This document shows positions 36,008 to 44,019 of a stretch of 64,000 nt of DNA, piece after piece. The notes under the pieces were generated by a model, which saw only the letters and a list, made by a program, of their open reading frames with translations, did no database searches and was not told the origin of the DNA. Where the stretch lies: assembly GCA_000471925.1 (NCBI GenBank), contig CP006668.1:1-64000 (forward strand). The letters run 5' to 3'. This stretch comes from Ralstonia pickettii DTP0602 (GTDB lineage: Bacteria > Pseudomonadota > Gammaproteobacteria > Burkholderiales > Burkholderiaceae). Within the stretch, counting starts at the first letter, position 1, and each line of letters opens with the position of its first letter. Position numbers and translations under genes: made by a program.

Positions 36008-36988
36008 TTACAGGCCCTGGCTCGCGGCCTGGAAGGCGGTCTCGCCGGTGCGCGGCGCCACCACCGGGCGCGCACTGCTGTCGCGCGTGGAGCGTTCGTC
36101 GCCGCTCACCCACTCCAGCGTCGCGCCGCGCTGCAGGGCGGCGTAGACGGCCTCGCCCTTGTTGCGCACCTTCAGGCGCTGGTACAGCGTGCAGGCGTGG
36201 CTCTTGACCGTGGCCACCGAGATATTGAGCATGCGGCTGACCGTCTTGATCGGGTAGCCGCGCGCCAGCAGCACCAGCACCTCATACTGGCGCGGCGTGA
36301 TCTTCAGCATCTCGGCTTCGTCGTAGCTGGGCTCTTCCTCGACCAGCGGCGCGGCGTTGGCAGCGGATGCTGGCGCTGCGGCCGGCGCCGACAGCGGCTG
36401 GCCCGGGCGCAGGCCGGTCAGGTCGCGCACGGCCACCGCGGCGCGGGCCGCGCCGCGCGGCGTGCCGGCGCAGGCCACCAGCGAGAGCGGTTCGGACTGC
36501 AGGGCAGTGGGGAGCGATGCGCTGAGCGGCAGCGGCGCGGCCGACGCCAGCGACTGCACCGCCGGCATGGCCGAGCGCGAGGCCGAGGGCATGGCGCCGG
36601 TCTCGGCCGAGAACAGCAGTCCCTGCACGCCCGACACCGCCAGCCGGATGGCGGCCTCGATCACCGCCAGCGAGGCGGACTTGGGCAGGCAGCCGCAGAC
36701 ACCGCGCGCGCTGTCAGGGTTGGGCACGTGCAAGGGCAGCACGTCAGCCAGGATCAGGATGCGCTGCGGTGACAGCGCTGCACGGGCGCGTTCCAGCTGC
36801 TCCCAGCCGGGCGCCGTGTCGGCGGGCATGCCGAACACAAGCAGGTCTGCATTGTGGTGCCGGGCCTCCAGCCTGGCGATGTCCGCGGGCGCAATGGCCG
36901 CAACCTGGGCGGATTCCTGGATGTTCTCGAGCATCTGCAACAGCCCAAGCCGGAGCAATGGATGCTCCTCGATCAGCAACGCGTTCAT
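36008..36988 (-). CDS. LuxR-family regulator with atypical (pseudo) receiver
   Basis: A 326-residue paralogue of the regulator at 6301-7110. The receiver-like domain begins NALLIEEHPLLRLGLLQML; the phosphoacceptor position in DLLVFGMPADT is Gly53, so phosphorylation there is impossible, while the Lys of PKSAS is kept. A variable Ala/Ser-rich linker precedes the LuxR helix-turn-helix (TPRQYEVLVLLARGYPIKTV, NISVATVKSHACTLYQRLKV). A GGGGAG ribosome site precedes the ATG. A perfect 19-bp palindrome lies 374 bases upstream. Likely regulator of the adjoining glycosyltransferase and polysaccharide genes. Confidence 0.9.
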   Translation of the reverse strand: MNALLIEEHPLLRLGLLQMLENIQESAQVAAIAPADIARLEARHHNADLLVFGMPADTAPGWEQLERARAALSPQRILILADVLPLHVPNPDSARGVCGCLPKSASLAVIEAAIRLAVSGVQGLLFSAETGAMPSASRSAMPAVQSLASAAPLPLSASLPTALQSEPLSLVACAGTPRGAARAAVAVRDLTGLRPGQPLSAPAAAPASAANAAPLVEEEPSYDEAEMLKITPRQYEVLVLLARGYPIKTVSRMLNISVATVKSHACTLYQRLKVRNKGEAVYAALQRGATLEWVSGDERSTRDSSARPVVAPRTGETAFQAASQGL

Positions 36989-37735
36989 GACTTCACTCCC
37001 CGTTTACTCGGGGGCGGACGCGGGGTGCTTTTTGCGTATGGGAGTGCACTACCGAACAGCAGCCACCGGTGGTGGCTGTCTGCGTGTGATGACCCCCATG
37101 CTTCCATGCTCCGGCAGTCCCGTTCTTCTGGATGGAACTTGTCGGCGGCTGGAAGGTTGACCCGAACCCGAACCCGAAAGATTCTCGCTCCCAAATCGGC
37201 TTAAATTCATCTTATGGGCTGGTGGAATGGAATGCAAGCGAGCGGATTTTGGACGAGACAGGGTTGAAATGACAGGATGGTCATAATCCTTTAAGAAATC
37301 ACCCGAATGCGCCATGCAAAGTTCCGCAAACGACGCTCTGAGGCGGGGTTGCGGTGGTTTCATCGATGTGACACATCGATTTTGAATGGTTGCAGCATTG
37401 AAACAGATCGCATTATCAGAGCCCCCGGTTAGCGAGGTTTCTAACCCCATCGTGGGGTGTACGTAATATATCTGGCATGCGGGTGGCGCAATTATGAAAC
37501 TCGGGCCTGATACAAGGTCTCGAAATGAATCTGCCTGATTTTGCGGCAGTTCGGGCGCATGGCCTAGTGCTTCTGGATGAGAGGCGTCTCCAACCACGGG
37601 ATGAGCCTTGCGGCGCCGGCCGCACTGGCCGGCGCGGGGCTTGCCACCAACTGTCGGCGGGGCAGGGGCGGCAAGCCCTGACCTGCCCCTGTTGCGCTTC
37701 CTGCGCGCTTGCCGCGCAAGCCTCGCTGGGCCGCT
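36989..37735. other. long regulatory-looking intergenic region
   Basis: About 747 bases, A/T-rich from 37190 to 37520, without a supported gene. It holds a perfect 19-bp palindrome (37362-37380) and two mutually exclusive hairpins: GGTTAG...CTAACC (37427-37446) overlapping ACCCCA-TCG-TGGGGT (37444-37458). Confidence 0.6.
37362..37380. promoter_or_regulatory. perfect 19-bp palindrome, operator candidate
   Basis: ATCGATGTG-A-CACATCGAT. The core TGTGACACA resembles the TGTGACA repeats upstream of the amyloid-like locus at 47.7-47.95 kb. A dimeric regulator (Crp/Fnr or LuxR type) is a plausible ligand. Confidence 0.6.
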
Positions 37736-38053
37736 TCAGCGGGCCCAGTAGCCCGGGCGCATGACCCAGCCGCGCTGGCCGCGCACCCAGCGCTCGGGCA
37801 CATAGCGGTAGCCGGGGCGCTGCGCCTGCCAGTAGCCGCGGCGCCAGTCATAGCGACCGTCGCTGGCGACCCAGTGGCCGGGCACCCAGACCTGGCCGCG
37901 GCGCGCGGCCGGGTGCGGCTCGTAGCGCGGCGGCGGGGGTGGCGGGCCGTAGCCGTGCGCGACCATCACGGGTTGCGCGTCGGCGGGGGCGATCAGTCCG
38001 AAGGCGCCGCCCGTGGCGAGGACGGCTGCGGCAAGCAGAAGCTGGCGTTTCAT
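37736..38053 (-). CDS. YXWGXW-repeat exported protein
   Basis: A 105-residue secreted or periplasmic protein. Signal peptide MKRQLLLAAAVLATGGAFG ending in ADA, a proline run, then repeated Trp/Tyr/Arg modules typical of YXWGXW-repeat proteins (GQVWVPGHWVASDGRYDW, RRGYWQAQRPGYRYVPERW, GWVMRPGYW). Function unknown; such proteins are found in the periplasm or envelope. A small lipoprotein gene lies just upstream on the same strand. Confidence 0.85.
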   Translation of the reverse strand: MKRQLLLAAAVLATGGAFGLIAPADAQPVMVAHGYGPPPPPPRYEPHPAARRGQVWVPGHWVASDGRYDWRRGYWQAQRPGYRYVPERWVRGQRGWVMRPGYWAR

Positions 38054-38114
38054 TTGGGTTCTCCTTGGGGGGCGTGGTTCGGGTCTGCGCTCGGCAGGTT
38101 CAAGCCGTGGTGAA

Positions 38115-38237
38115 TCAGTAGCGGTCGTAGTGGTGGTAGCGGGGCGGCGGGCCGCCGCGCGGCGGCACCACGATGCAGGCGGAAAGCAGCGCGGCCGTGG
38201 TGGACAGCAGCACGATCAGGGAGAGGGTGCGTTTCAT
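38115..38237 (-). CDS. 40-residue lipoprotein
   Basis: Short gene encoding a 40-residue lipoprotein: signal MKRTLSLIVLLSTTAALLSAC with lipobox LSAC, then a tiny mature part rich in Pro, Arg, Tyr and His (PPRGGPPPRYHHYDRY). GGAG lies eight bases before the ATG. It precedes the YXWGXW gene by 61 bases on the same strand, and the shared aromatic/basic composition suggests a pair. Function unknown. Confidence 0.7.
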   Translation of the reverse strand: MKRTLSLIVLLSTTAALLSACIVVPPRGGPPPRYHHYDRY

Positions 38238-38746
38238 TCGGGCTCCTGCGGGTTCGCGTTGGACACGGCTTCAATGTAGCGAGCGGACCCGGCACCGGGT
38301 GCTTGCACTTGTAAGGCTGTCTCACATGGACCCAGGGCGCCCGCGAGCGCGGGGCGGCCCGGGGCATCGGCCGGGAACCCTTGTGCCACAAGGCATTGCG
38401 GGTAAGGTGGCGGCGCCGGGGCGCGGCTGCGACGCGGCGGGCGGAAGGTAATGTGACGTTACATCGGAAATAGTTCTCGCAAGGCAGCGCCGCTTCCGCG
38501 GGCCGGCCCGCGCCGCGTTGCACCTGTAGCGGGCGCCTGCAAATAGCACGCAGAAACGGGTACGCTATAACGGTGCGGCTTGCATCGGCATGGCTCGCGC
38601 TGCGCTGGAAACGGTGCGGGTGCGGTGCGGGTGCGGTGCGTGTTCGGTGCGAGTGCGAGCGCTGGAACGCCCGCGTCAATGGCATGAAGCTTGCGCTGCC
38701 GGCTGTGCCAATCGGGAAGTTGCCACGTGTGCTTGAAGGAGGCGCC
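38238..38746. other. intergenic region upstream of cynS
   Basis: About 509 bases with no firm gene. It contains dispersed motif copy 4 and a run of short GTGCGG/GTGCGA repeats at about 38617-38655. Confidence 0.45.
38549..38566 (-). repeat. dispersed 17-bp motif, copy 4
   Basis: Minus-strand reading AGCGTACCCGTTTCTGCG, identical to copy 3. Confidence 0.75.
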
Positions 38747-38884
38747 ATGCCGGTCATGCTCATCGTGCTTGCCTTGCAGTTTTTGCAGGGCCTGTCGCCG
38801 CCCGCCGCGGCGTTGTTCGCGCTGCCGCAGGAGATGCCGCCCGCGGATGCCGCGGCCGTCGTCGAGACAGCGCTGACACGCTGA
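38747..38884 (+). CDS. possible 45-residue small protein upstream of cynS
   Basis: Open frame MPVMLIVLALQFLQGLSPPA..., one hydrophobic helix followed by an acidic tail. A strong AAGGAGG site lies just before the ATG. It ends 78 bases before cynS. Without homology it may be a leader or a small membrane protein. Confidence 0.35.
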   Translation: MPVMLIVLALQFLQGLSPPAAALFALPQEMPPADAAAVVETALTR

Positions 38885-38962
38885 TGTCGGGAGGTTCGCG
38901 CGGCCCGCCGCCGCGGCAATCCGAGTGGCTCAACCCAACCACCCCATTGTCACGGAGGCAGC

Positions 38963-39406
38963 ATGAACCGCAGCGACGTCACCGACCTTATCATCGAAGC
39001 CAAGGTCACACGCGGCATTACCTGGGCCCAGGTGGCCGAACGCGTCGGCCGCAGCAAGGAATGGACGACGGCCGCGTGCCTGGGCCAGATGGCATTCGAT
39101 GAAGCGGGGGCGCGCGCGGTGATGGAGGTGTTCGGGCTGCCGCCCGAGGCCGAGCCGTGGCTGCGCGAGGTCCCCTACAAGGGCTCGTTGCCGACGCAGG
39201 TGCCCGCGGACCCGCTGATCTACCGTTTCTATGAACTCATCAGTGTCTACGGCACCACCTTCAAGGCGCTGATCCACGAGGAGTTCGGCGACGGCATCAT
39301 GAGCGCGATCGACTTCCGCATGGACCTGCAGCGCGAAGCCGATCCCAACGGCGACCGGGTGCGCATCGAGATGTCGGGCAAGTTCCTGCCCTACAAGACC
39401 TACTGA
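38963..39406 (+). CDS. cynS: cyanate hydratase (cyanase)
   Basis: A 147-residue cyanase that converts cyanate and bicarbonate to ammonia and CO2 in the cytoplasm. The N-terminal helix-turn-helix-like dimer domain is followed by the conserved catalytic domain, with Arg88, Glu91 and Ser114 at the positions of the E. coli catalytic triad (offset -8). Start ATGAACCGC with GGAGGCAGC upstream. It converges with the CynX-like transporter gene; no cynR or cynT is adjacent. Confidence 0.97.
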   Translation: MNRSDVTDLIIEAKVTRGITWAQVAERVGRSKEWTTAACLGQMAFDEAGARAVMEVFGLPPEAEPWLREVPYKGSLPTQVPADPLIYRFYELISVYGTTFKALIHEEFGDGIMSAIDFRMDLQREADPNGDRVRIEMSGKFLPYKTY

Positions 39407-39424
39407 AGCCGGGGCGGGCGCGGC

Positions 39425-40657
39425 TTATCCCGCGGCCCGCGGCATCGCATAGGCGCTGCCGTAGCGCGCCGGATCCAGGCGCAGCGTCAGCACGCCCACC
39501 AGCGCGGCGCAGCCCAGGTGGTACCACCAGCCGGCGGCAAAGCCGCCGGTGCGCGCCTGCAGCATGGCGGTGATCCAAGGTGCCAGCGAAGCGAGCAGGA
39601 AGCCGCCGCCCTGCATCAGCGCGCTCAGCGCGCCGGCGCTGTCCGGATCCGGCAAATGGTCCAGCGCCACCACAAGGTACAGCGCAAAGCAGCCGCCCAG
39701 GCCCGCGCCGCCGATCACTGCCCAGGCGTGCGGGGCGGCATCGGGCCACAGCGCCAGCCCGCCGAAGCCGGCCACCTGCATGGCCAGCGCCAGGGCCATC
39801 CACGCCCGGCGGTCGGCGCGGCGCGCCGCCAGTGCCGGCAGCAGCAACGCCGCGGCGGCCTGCGCCAGCGCCATTAGCGCCACCAGTGCGCCGCTGGCCG
39901 GGGCGCTCCAGCCGTGGCCCTGGTAGAAGGGCGCCAGCCACGCCACCAGCGAGGCATAGCCACCGTTCATCACGCCGAAGCACAGCATCAGCAGCCAGGT
40001 GCGCGGGCGCCGCAGCAGGGCGCGCGCAGCACTTGGCGGGCGCAGCGGCGATGCGCCCCGGGCTGGCAGGGCCCGCGGCAGTGCCACCCACGCCAGCGCC
40101 AGCGCAGCGAGCACCGGCACGGCCCACAAGGCCAGCGCCTCGCGCCAGCTTCCGGCCTGCGTGCTGACCCAGGGCGAGAGCTGCGCGCCCAGCGCGCCGC
40201 CGCCCATCAGCGCGGCCGAGTACAGCCCCATCACCGGCGCCACGCGCTCCGGGAATTCCTGCTTGACCAGCCCCGGGCACGCCGCCTGCACCACCGCCAC
40301 GCCCAGCCCGCACAGCGCCGCCGAGGCGATCAGCAGCGTGCCGTCGGCCACCCCCAGGCGCAGCGCACAGCCCGCGCCCAGCAGCGCCAGCGCGCCGAGC
40401 ACCGCGGCACGCGCACCCAGCCGGGCACGGATGGCGGGCCCGAAGAACGCGCCCACCCCCATCAGCAGCATCGGCAGCAGCGTCAGCCAGGCCATGCCCT
40501 GGTAACTGAGACCGGTGCCGGCGCGGATCGCGGGCGCCAGCGGGCCCACGGCGGTCAGGAACGGCCGCAGGTTCAGGCCGATGCCGGCCACCGCGGCCAG
40601 CACCAGCCAGCGCGGCGTGGCCCGGACCGCCGGGGCGTTTGCGATGGCATCAGCCAC
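39425..40657 (-). CDS. CynX/NimT-family MFS transporter
   Basis: A 410-residue membrane transporter with 12 predicted helices. Signature GIGLNLRPFLTAVGPLAPAI near residue 25 and GLGVAVVQAACPGLVKQEFP match the CynX/YeaN branch. It starts at GTG and overlaps the deaminase gene by eight bases, so it is co-transcribed with that gene rather than with cynS, towards which it converges. Cyanate transport is possible by proximity; export of a nucleobase or drug is equally possible. Confidence 0.88.
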   Translation of the reverse strand: MADAIANAPAVRATPRWLVLAAVAGIGLNLRPFLTAVGPLAPAIRAGTGLSYQGMAWLTLLPMLLMGVGAFFGPAIRARLGARAAVLGALALLGAGCALRLGVADGTLLIASAALCGLGVAVVQAACPGLVKQEFPERVAPVMGLYSAALMGGGALGAQLSPWVSTQAGSWREALALWAVPVLAALALAWVALPRALPARGASPLRPPSAARALLRRPRTWLLMLCFGVMNGGYASLVAWLAPFYQGHGWSAPASGALVALMALAQAAAALLLPALAARRADRRAWMALALAMQVAGFGGLALWPDAAPHAWAVIGGAGLGGCFALYLVVALDHLPDPDSAGALSALMQGGGFLLASLAPWITAMLQARTGGFAAGWWYHLGCAALVGVLTLRLDPARYGSAYAMPRAAG

Positions 40658-41108
40658 GGGGGGCGCGCGTGGCGTAGAGCTGCGCGGCGGAAAGATCGAC
40701 CGGCACGCGCGTGAGCGGCAGCGGGGGCGGGTCGAGCGGCAGGCGCAGCGCCTGGTAGGTGGCCTCGCTGGACATGCCGTAGGGCGCGGCGTCGTCGTTG
40801 TCGAAGGCGTAGTAGACCGCTTGCACGCCGGCCATGGTCATCGCCGTCAGGCACATCGGGCACGGATGGCCGCTGGCGTAGACCACGCTGCCGCGCAGGT
40901 CCGGGCGGCCGAGCTTGCGCGCGGCGGCGCGCACGGCCTCCATCTCGGCATGGGTGGTCGGGTCGTGGCTGTGGACGATGTCGTTGACACCGGTGGCGAC
41001 GGCCTTGCCGTCGAGCGCCAGCACGGCGCCGAAGGGGCGGCCGCCACGGTCACGGTTGGCTTCGGCAAGGCGGACTGCCTCGCGCATGAATTCCTGGTGA
41101 GTGGTCAT
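40650..41108 (-). CDS. cytidine/guanine deaminase-family protein
   Basis: A 152-residue zinc-dependent deaminase of the CDA superfamily. Zinc ligands and the catalytic Glu are visible: HAE with His53 and Glu55, PCPMC with Cys83 and Cys86. Length and the GRPFGAVL and YYAFDNDDAAPYG segments resemble guanine deaminase (GuaD/YfhC-like) more than tRNA adenosine deaminase. Divergent from the LysR gene, which probably controls it and the transporter. Confidence 0.88.
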   Translation of the reverse strand: MTTHQEFMREAVRLAEANRDRGGRPFGAVLALDGKAVATGVNDIVHSHDPTTHAEMEAVRAAARKLGRPDLRGSVVYASGHPCPMCLTAMTMAGVQAVYYAFDNDDAAPYGMSSEATYQALRLPLDPPPLPLTRVPVDLSAAQLYATRAPRG

Positions 41109-41282
41109 GATCCGGACAAAAGTGAGTGCATGCTCGCAGCGCGGGCGCGCGGCATGGCTTTGGCAGGTAGGTCCCGCAGGCGGTCGAACGTCGCGCGAGG
41201 GCAGCCCACTGTACGCCGGGGCTTGGTAATTGGGAAATTAAATGATGAAATCGCCGGCAGTGGAAAACCCAATGGACCGCCG

Positions 41283-42215
41283 ATGCAGGACCCTCACCTC
41301 GATCCCGTGCTGCTGCAGAGCTTTGTCGCCGTGGCGGAAAGCGGCAGCTTTACCCGCGCCGCGCAGCGCGTGCACCTGACGCAGTCGACCGTCAGCCAGC
41401 AGGTGCGCCGGCTGGAAGAGCAGCTCGGCTGCGTACTGCTGGACCGCGGCGGGCGCTATGTCACCACCACGCCGGAGGGCGAGCGCCTGCTCGGCTACGC
41501 GCGCCGCCTGCAGCAACTGATGGCCGAAGCGGTCGGGCAACTGCGCCAGAGCGCGGGCCAGGGCGAGATCCGCATCGGCGTGCCGGAGGACTTTGCCGCG
41601 CGGCCGCTGACACCGGTGCTGGCCGGGTTTGCCGACGACTGGCCGGGGGTGCGGCTGGAGGTGACCAGCGGCATGAGCCACGAGCTGTGGCAGCGCTTCC
41701 AGGACCGCGAGCTGGACCTGGTGCTGGTCAAGCAGCGCGTCGGGCATGCCACCGGCCTGGCCAGCTGGCCGGAGCCGCTGTGCTGGATCGATAGCCGCCA
41801 GCGCCCGGCGGTGGCGCGCGACCCGGTACCGTTGGTGGCGTTTCCGGTGGGCGGGCTCTACCGCGGCGAGATGACGCACGCGCTCGACGCCGGCGGGCGG
41901 CGCTGGCGCGTGGCCTTCGTCAGTGCGAGCCTGGCCAGCATCCTGGCGGCGGTGGCCGACGGGCTCGGCATCACGCTGCTGCCACGGCGCCTGGCCAGCG
42001 CCCATCACCGGGTGCTGGAGGACGACGGCTGGCCGGCCGCGGTGCCGGAGATCGAGCTGAGCCTGCACGCGCAACCGGACCTGCCGGCCCCGGCGCGCGA
42101 CATGGCGGCGCGGCTGGCCGCGCTGTGCGAGCGCGTGATGGCGCCCGCGGGCGAATCAGCGCATGAGATCCCGCACCAGGTCCGGCGCGAGGCTCAGCCG
42201 AAGAACTCGTTGTAG
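41283..42215 (+). CDS. LysR-family transcriptional regulator
   Basis: A 310-residue LysR regulator with N-terminal helix-turn-helix (LLQSFVAVAESGSFTRAAQRVHLTQSTVSQQVRRLEEQLG) and a C-terminal effector domain. The ATG at 41283 is the only one giving a normal LysR N-terminus. It is divergent from the deaminase-transporter operon across 174 bases containing an A/T-rich stretch (GAAATTAAATGATGAAAT), the expected operator region. Confidence 0.93.
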   Translation: MQDPHLDPVLLQSFVAVAESGSFTRAAQRVHLTQSTVSQQVRRLEEQLGCVLLDRGGRYVTTTPEGERLLGYARRLQQLMAEAVGQLRQSAGQGEIRIGVPEDFAARPLTPVLAGFADDWPGVRLEVTSGMSHELWQRFQDRELDLVLVKQRVGHATGLASWPEPLCWIDSRQRPAVARDPVPLVAFPVGGLYRGEMTHALDAGGRRWRVAFVSASLASILAAVADGLGITLLPRRLASAHHRVLEDDGWPAAVPEIELSLHAQPDLPAPARDMAARLAALCERVMAPAGESAHEIPHQVRREAQPKNSL

Positions 42216-42388
42216 TAGCGGGTGCAGGTGCCGGCCGGGCGGAAGGTGTACGGCAGCTCGGCCATCGCGGCGGCTTCGAGCGAGCCGAACGGGATGTCGG
42301 GCATGGTCAGGGCGCCGGGGTTGCCTTCCGTGGCGGTGTTGTGATCGGGGTGCGCCAGGTGCGCGCGTGCGTTGGCTTGCGAAGTCAT
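42194..42388 (-). CDS. small hypothetical protein
   Basis: A 64-residue frame ending FRPAGTCTRYYNEFFG. The last 22 bases overlap the LysR gene end. The aromatic C-terminus looks constrained, but no family is recognised and the ribosome site is weak. Confidence 0.45.
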   Translation of the reverse strand: MTSQANARAHLAHPDHNTATEGNPGALTMPDIPFGSLEAAAMAELPYTFRPAGTCTRYYNEFFG

Positions 42389-42714
42389 GTCGGGCTCATT
42401 CAGGGGCCGGGCATCATGCCCGGCGAACAGCGGATGGGCGGCGTTCCCGGGGGAATCGCATGGGGCAATCTTAATGCTGCAGCGCAGGAAGATCAGCCGG
42501 CCCCGGCAAAACACACTGTTGCGAAATCGCGTTCAATCTAAGTGACTTGCGCGCTATTGCACGCGGATGCGGCATACCGTCAGGTTGCGCCTACGCCTTC
42601 TCCGGCAAGGTCTATATTGGCAAAGGGCCGCCTGCGCCGCGCCGCCGCCGTGGCGGTGCGGGCCTCGACAGCCACTTAGCCGGCGTCACGGCGCCGGACT
42701 TCCGGGAGCGCGCC

Positions 42715-43413
42715 ATGTTGACATTGCCACCGTGCTTTGCCGATCGCCGCGAGGCTGGCCGCTATCTGGGCCGCCGGCTGGCCGAACTTGGCTTCGGCGC
42801 CGCGCAGCTCGGGCAGCCCGCGCTGGTGCTGGCACTGCCGCGCGGTGGCGTGCCAGTGGCCTTTGAAGTCGCGCGTGCGATCGATGCCCAGCTGGACGTG
42901 CTGCTGGTGCGCAAGATCGGCGCGGCGGGCTACCCGGAACTGGCACTCGGCGCGGTGGTGGAGGGCGATGCCGCGGGCGGCGGCCCGCATACCGTGGTCA
43001 ACGACGATCCCTGGGCGCGGCGCGCGGTGGAAAGCGGCAGTTTCGATGCCGAACGCGGGCGCCAGCTCGATGAGATCGCACGGCGCCAGCAGCGCTACCG
43101 CGGGGGGGCACCGGTGCCGGCGCGCGGCGGGCGTACCGTGATCGTGGTCGATGACGGCGTGGCCACCGGCGCCACCATGCGCGCCGCGCTCGAGGGCGTG
43201 CGCATGGCCGGGGCCGCGCGCGTGGTGGCGGCCACGCCGGTGGGTTCGCAGGACGGGCTCGCCAGCCTGCAGCCGGCCGCCGACGAGATCATCTGCCTGA
43301 ACACGCCGCCGAACTTCGGCGCGGTCGGCGCCTTCTACCTGGATTTCTCCCAGACCAGCGACGACGAGGCGCTCAGCCTGTTGCGCCAGGCCGCCATGCC
43401 GCGCACCGGCTGA
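42715..43413 (+). CDS. phosphoribosyltransferase-domain protein
   Basis: A 232-residue protein with a type I phosphoribosyltransferase fold: LALPRGGVPVAFEVARAI near residue 40, VRKIGAAGYPELALGAV, and the PRPP-binding loop VIVVDDGVATGATM about residue 142. Similar proteins act as putative phosphoribosyltransferases of unknown base. GGGAG precedes the ATG. The only neighbours are a small unknown gene and the convergent aconitase-type operon. Confidence 0.88.
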   Translation: MLTLPPCFADRREAGRYLGRRLAELGFGAAQLGQPALVLALPRGGVPVAFEVARAIDAQLDVLLVRKIGAAGYPELALGAVVEGDAAGGGPHTVVNDDPWARRAVESGSFDAERGRQLDEIARRQQRYRGGAPVPARGGRTVIVVDDGVATGATMRAALEGVRMAGAARVVAATPVGSQDGLASLQPAADEIICLNTPPNFGAVGAFYLDFSQTSDDEALSLLRQAAMPRTG

Positions 43414-43449
43414 GGCGCGCGCCTGCGGGCGAGGTGCTCAGGCATGTGC

Positions 43450-43968
43450 TCAGGCCTTGCCCAGACGCCGCTTGAGGTGCGGCACCAGCCCGCCCGCGGC
43501 CAGGATCTCGCGCAGGAAGGCGGGAATGGGCTCGCACGCGACCTCGCTGCCGTCGTCCAGGCGCAGCCGGGCCGCGTCCAGGTCCAGCACGACGTGCGCG
43601 CCGTCGGCCAGCCTGCCGGTGTCGGCGCACACCAGCACCGGCAGGCCAAGGTTGATGGCATTGCGATAGAACAGCCCGCCGAAGGACTGCGCCACCACCG
43701 CGCCCACCCCCAGTTCGCGCAGCGCCTGCGGCGCCTGCTCGCGCGACGAGCCGATGCCGAAGTTGGTGCCCGCTACCAGCACATCCCCGGCGCGCACGTC
43801 CGCGGGGAATTCCGGACGCAGCGAGGCCAGGCAATGCCGGGCCAGCACGGCCAGGGGCGATTTCATCAGCACGCCGGGGGCCATGGCATCGGTGTCGACA
43901 TTGTTGCCGAAACGCCAGATGCGGCCGGCGGCGATGGGAGCGGGAGCGGGGGCGATGGGGGAAGTCAT
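43450..43968 (-). CDS. aconitase-type small subunit (LeuD/3-isopropylmalate dehydratase-like)
   Basis: A 172-residue swivel-domain subunit: WRFGNNVDTDAMAPG near the N-terminus and GTNFGIGSSREQAPQAL (the Ser-Arg loop for substrate binding). It pairs with the large subunit just upstream. The ATG at 43968 is chosen; a GTG 33 bases upstream adds unlike sequence. The Bug receptor and GntR regulator in the same block, and the absence of other leucine genes, argue for a catabolic hydroxy-acid isomerase rather than leucine synthesis (inference). Confidence 0.87.
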   Translation of the reverse strand: MTSPIAPAPAPIAAGRIWRFGNNVDTDAMAPGVLMKSPLAVLARHCLASLRPEFPADVRAGDVLVAGTNFGIGSSREQAPQALRELGVGAVVAQSFGGLFYRNAINLGLPVLVCADTGRLADGAHVVLDLDAARLRLDDGSEVACEPIPAFLREILAAGGLVPHLKRRLGKA

Positions 43969-44019
43969 GCAAGAAAGGTCTGGCCCGCGCACGGCGGGCA
44001 CGAATTCAGGCCCGCGGCG

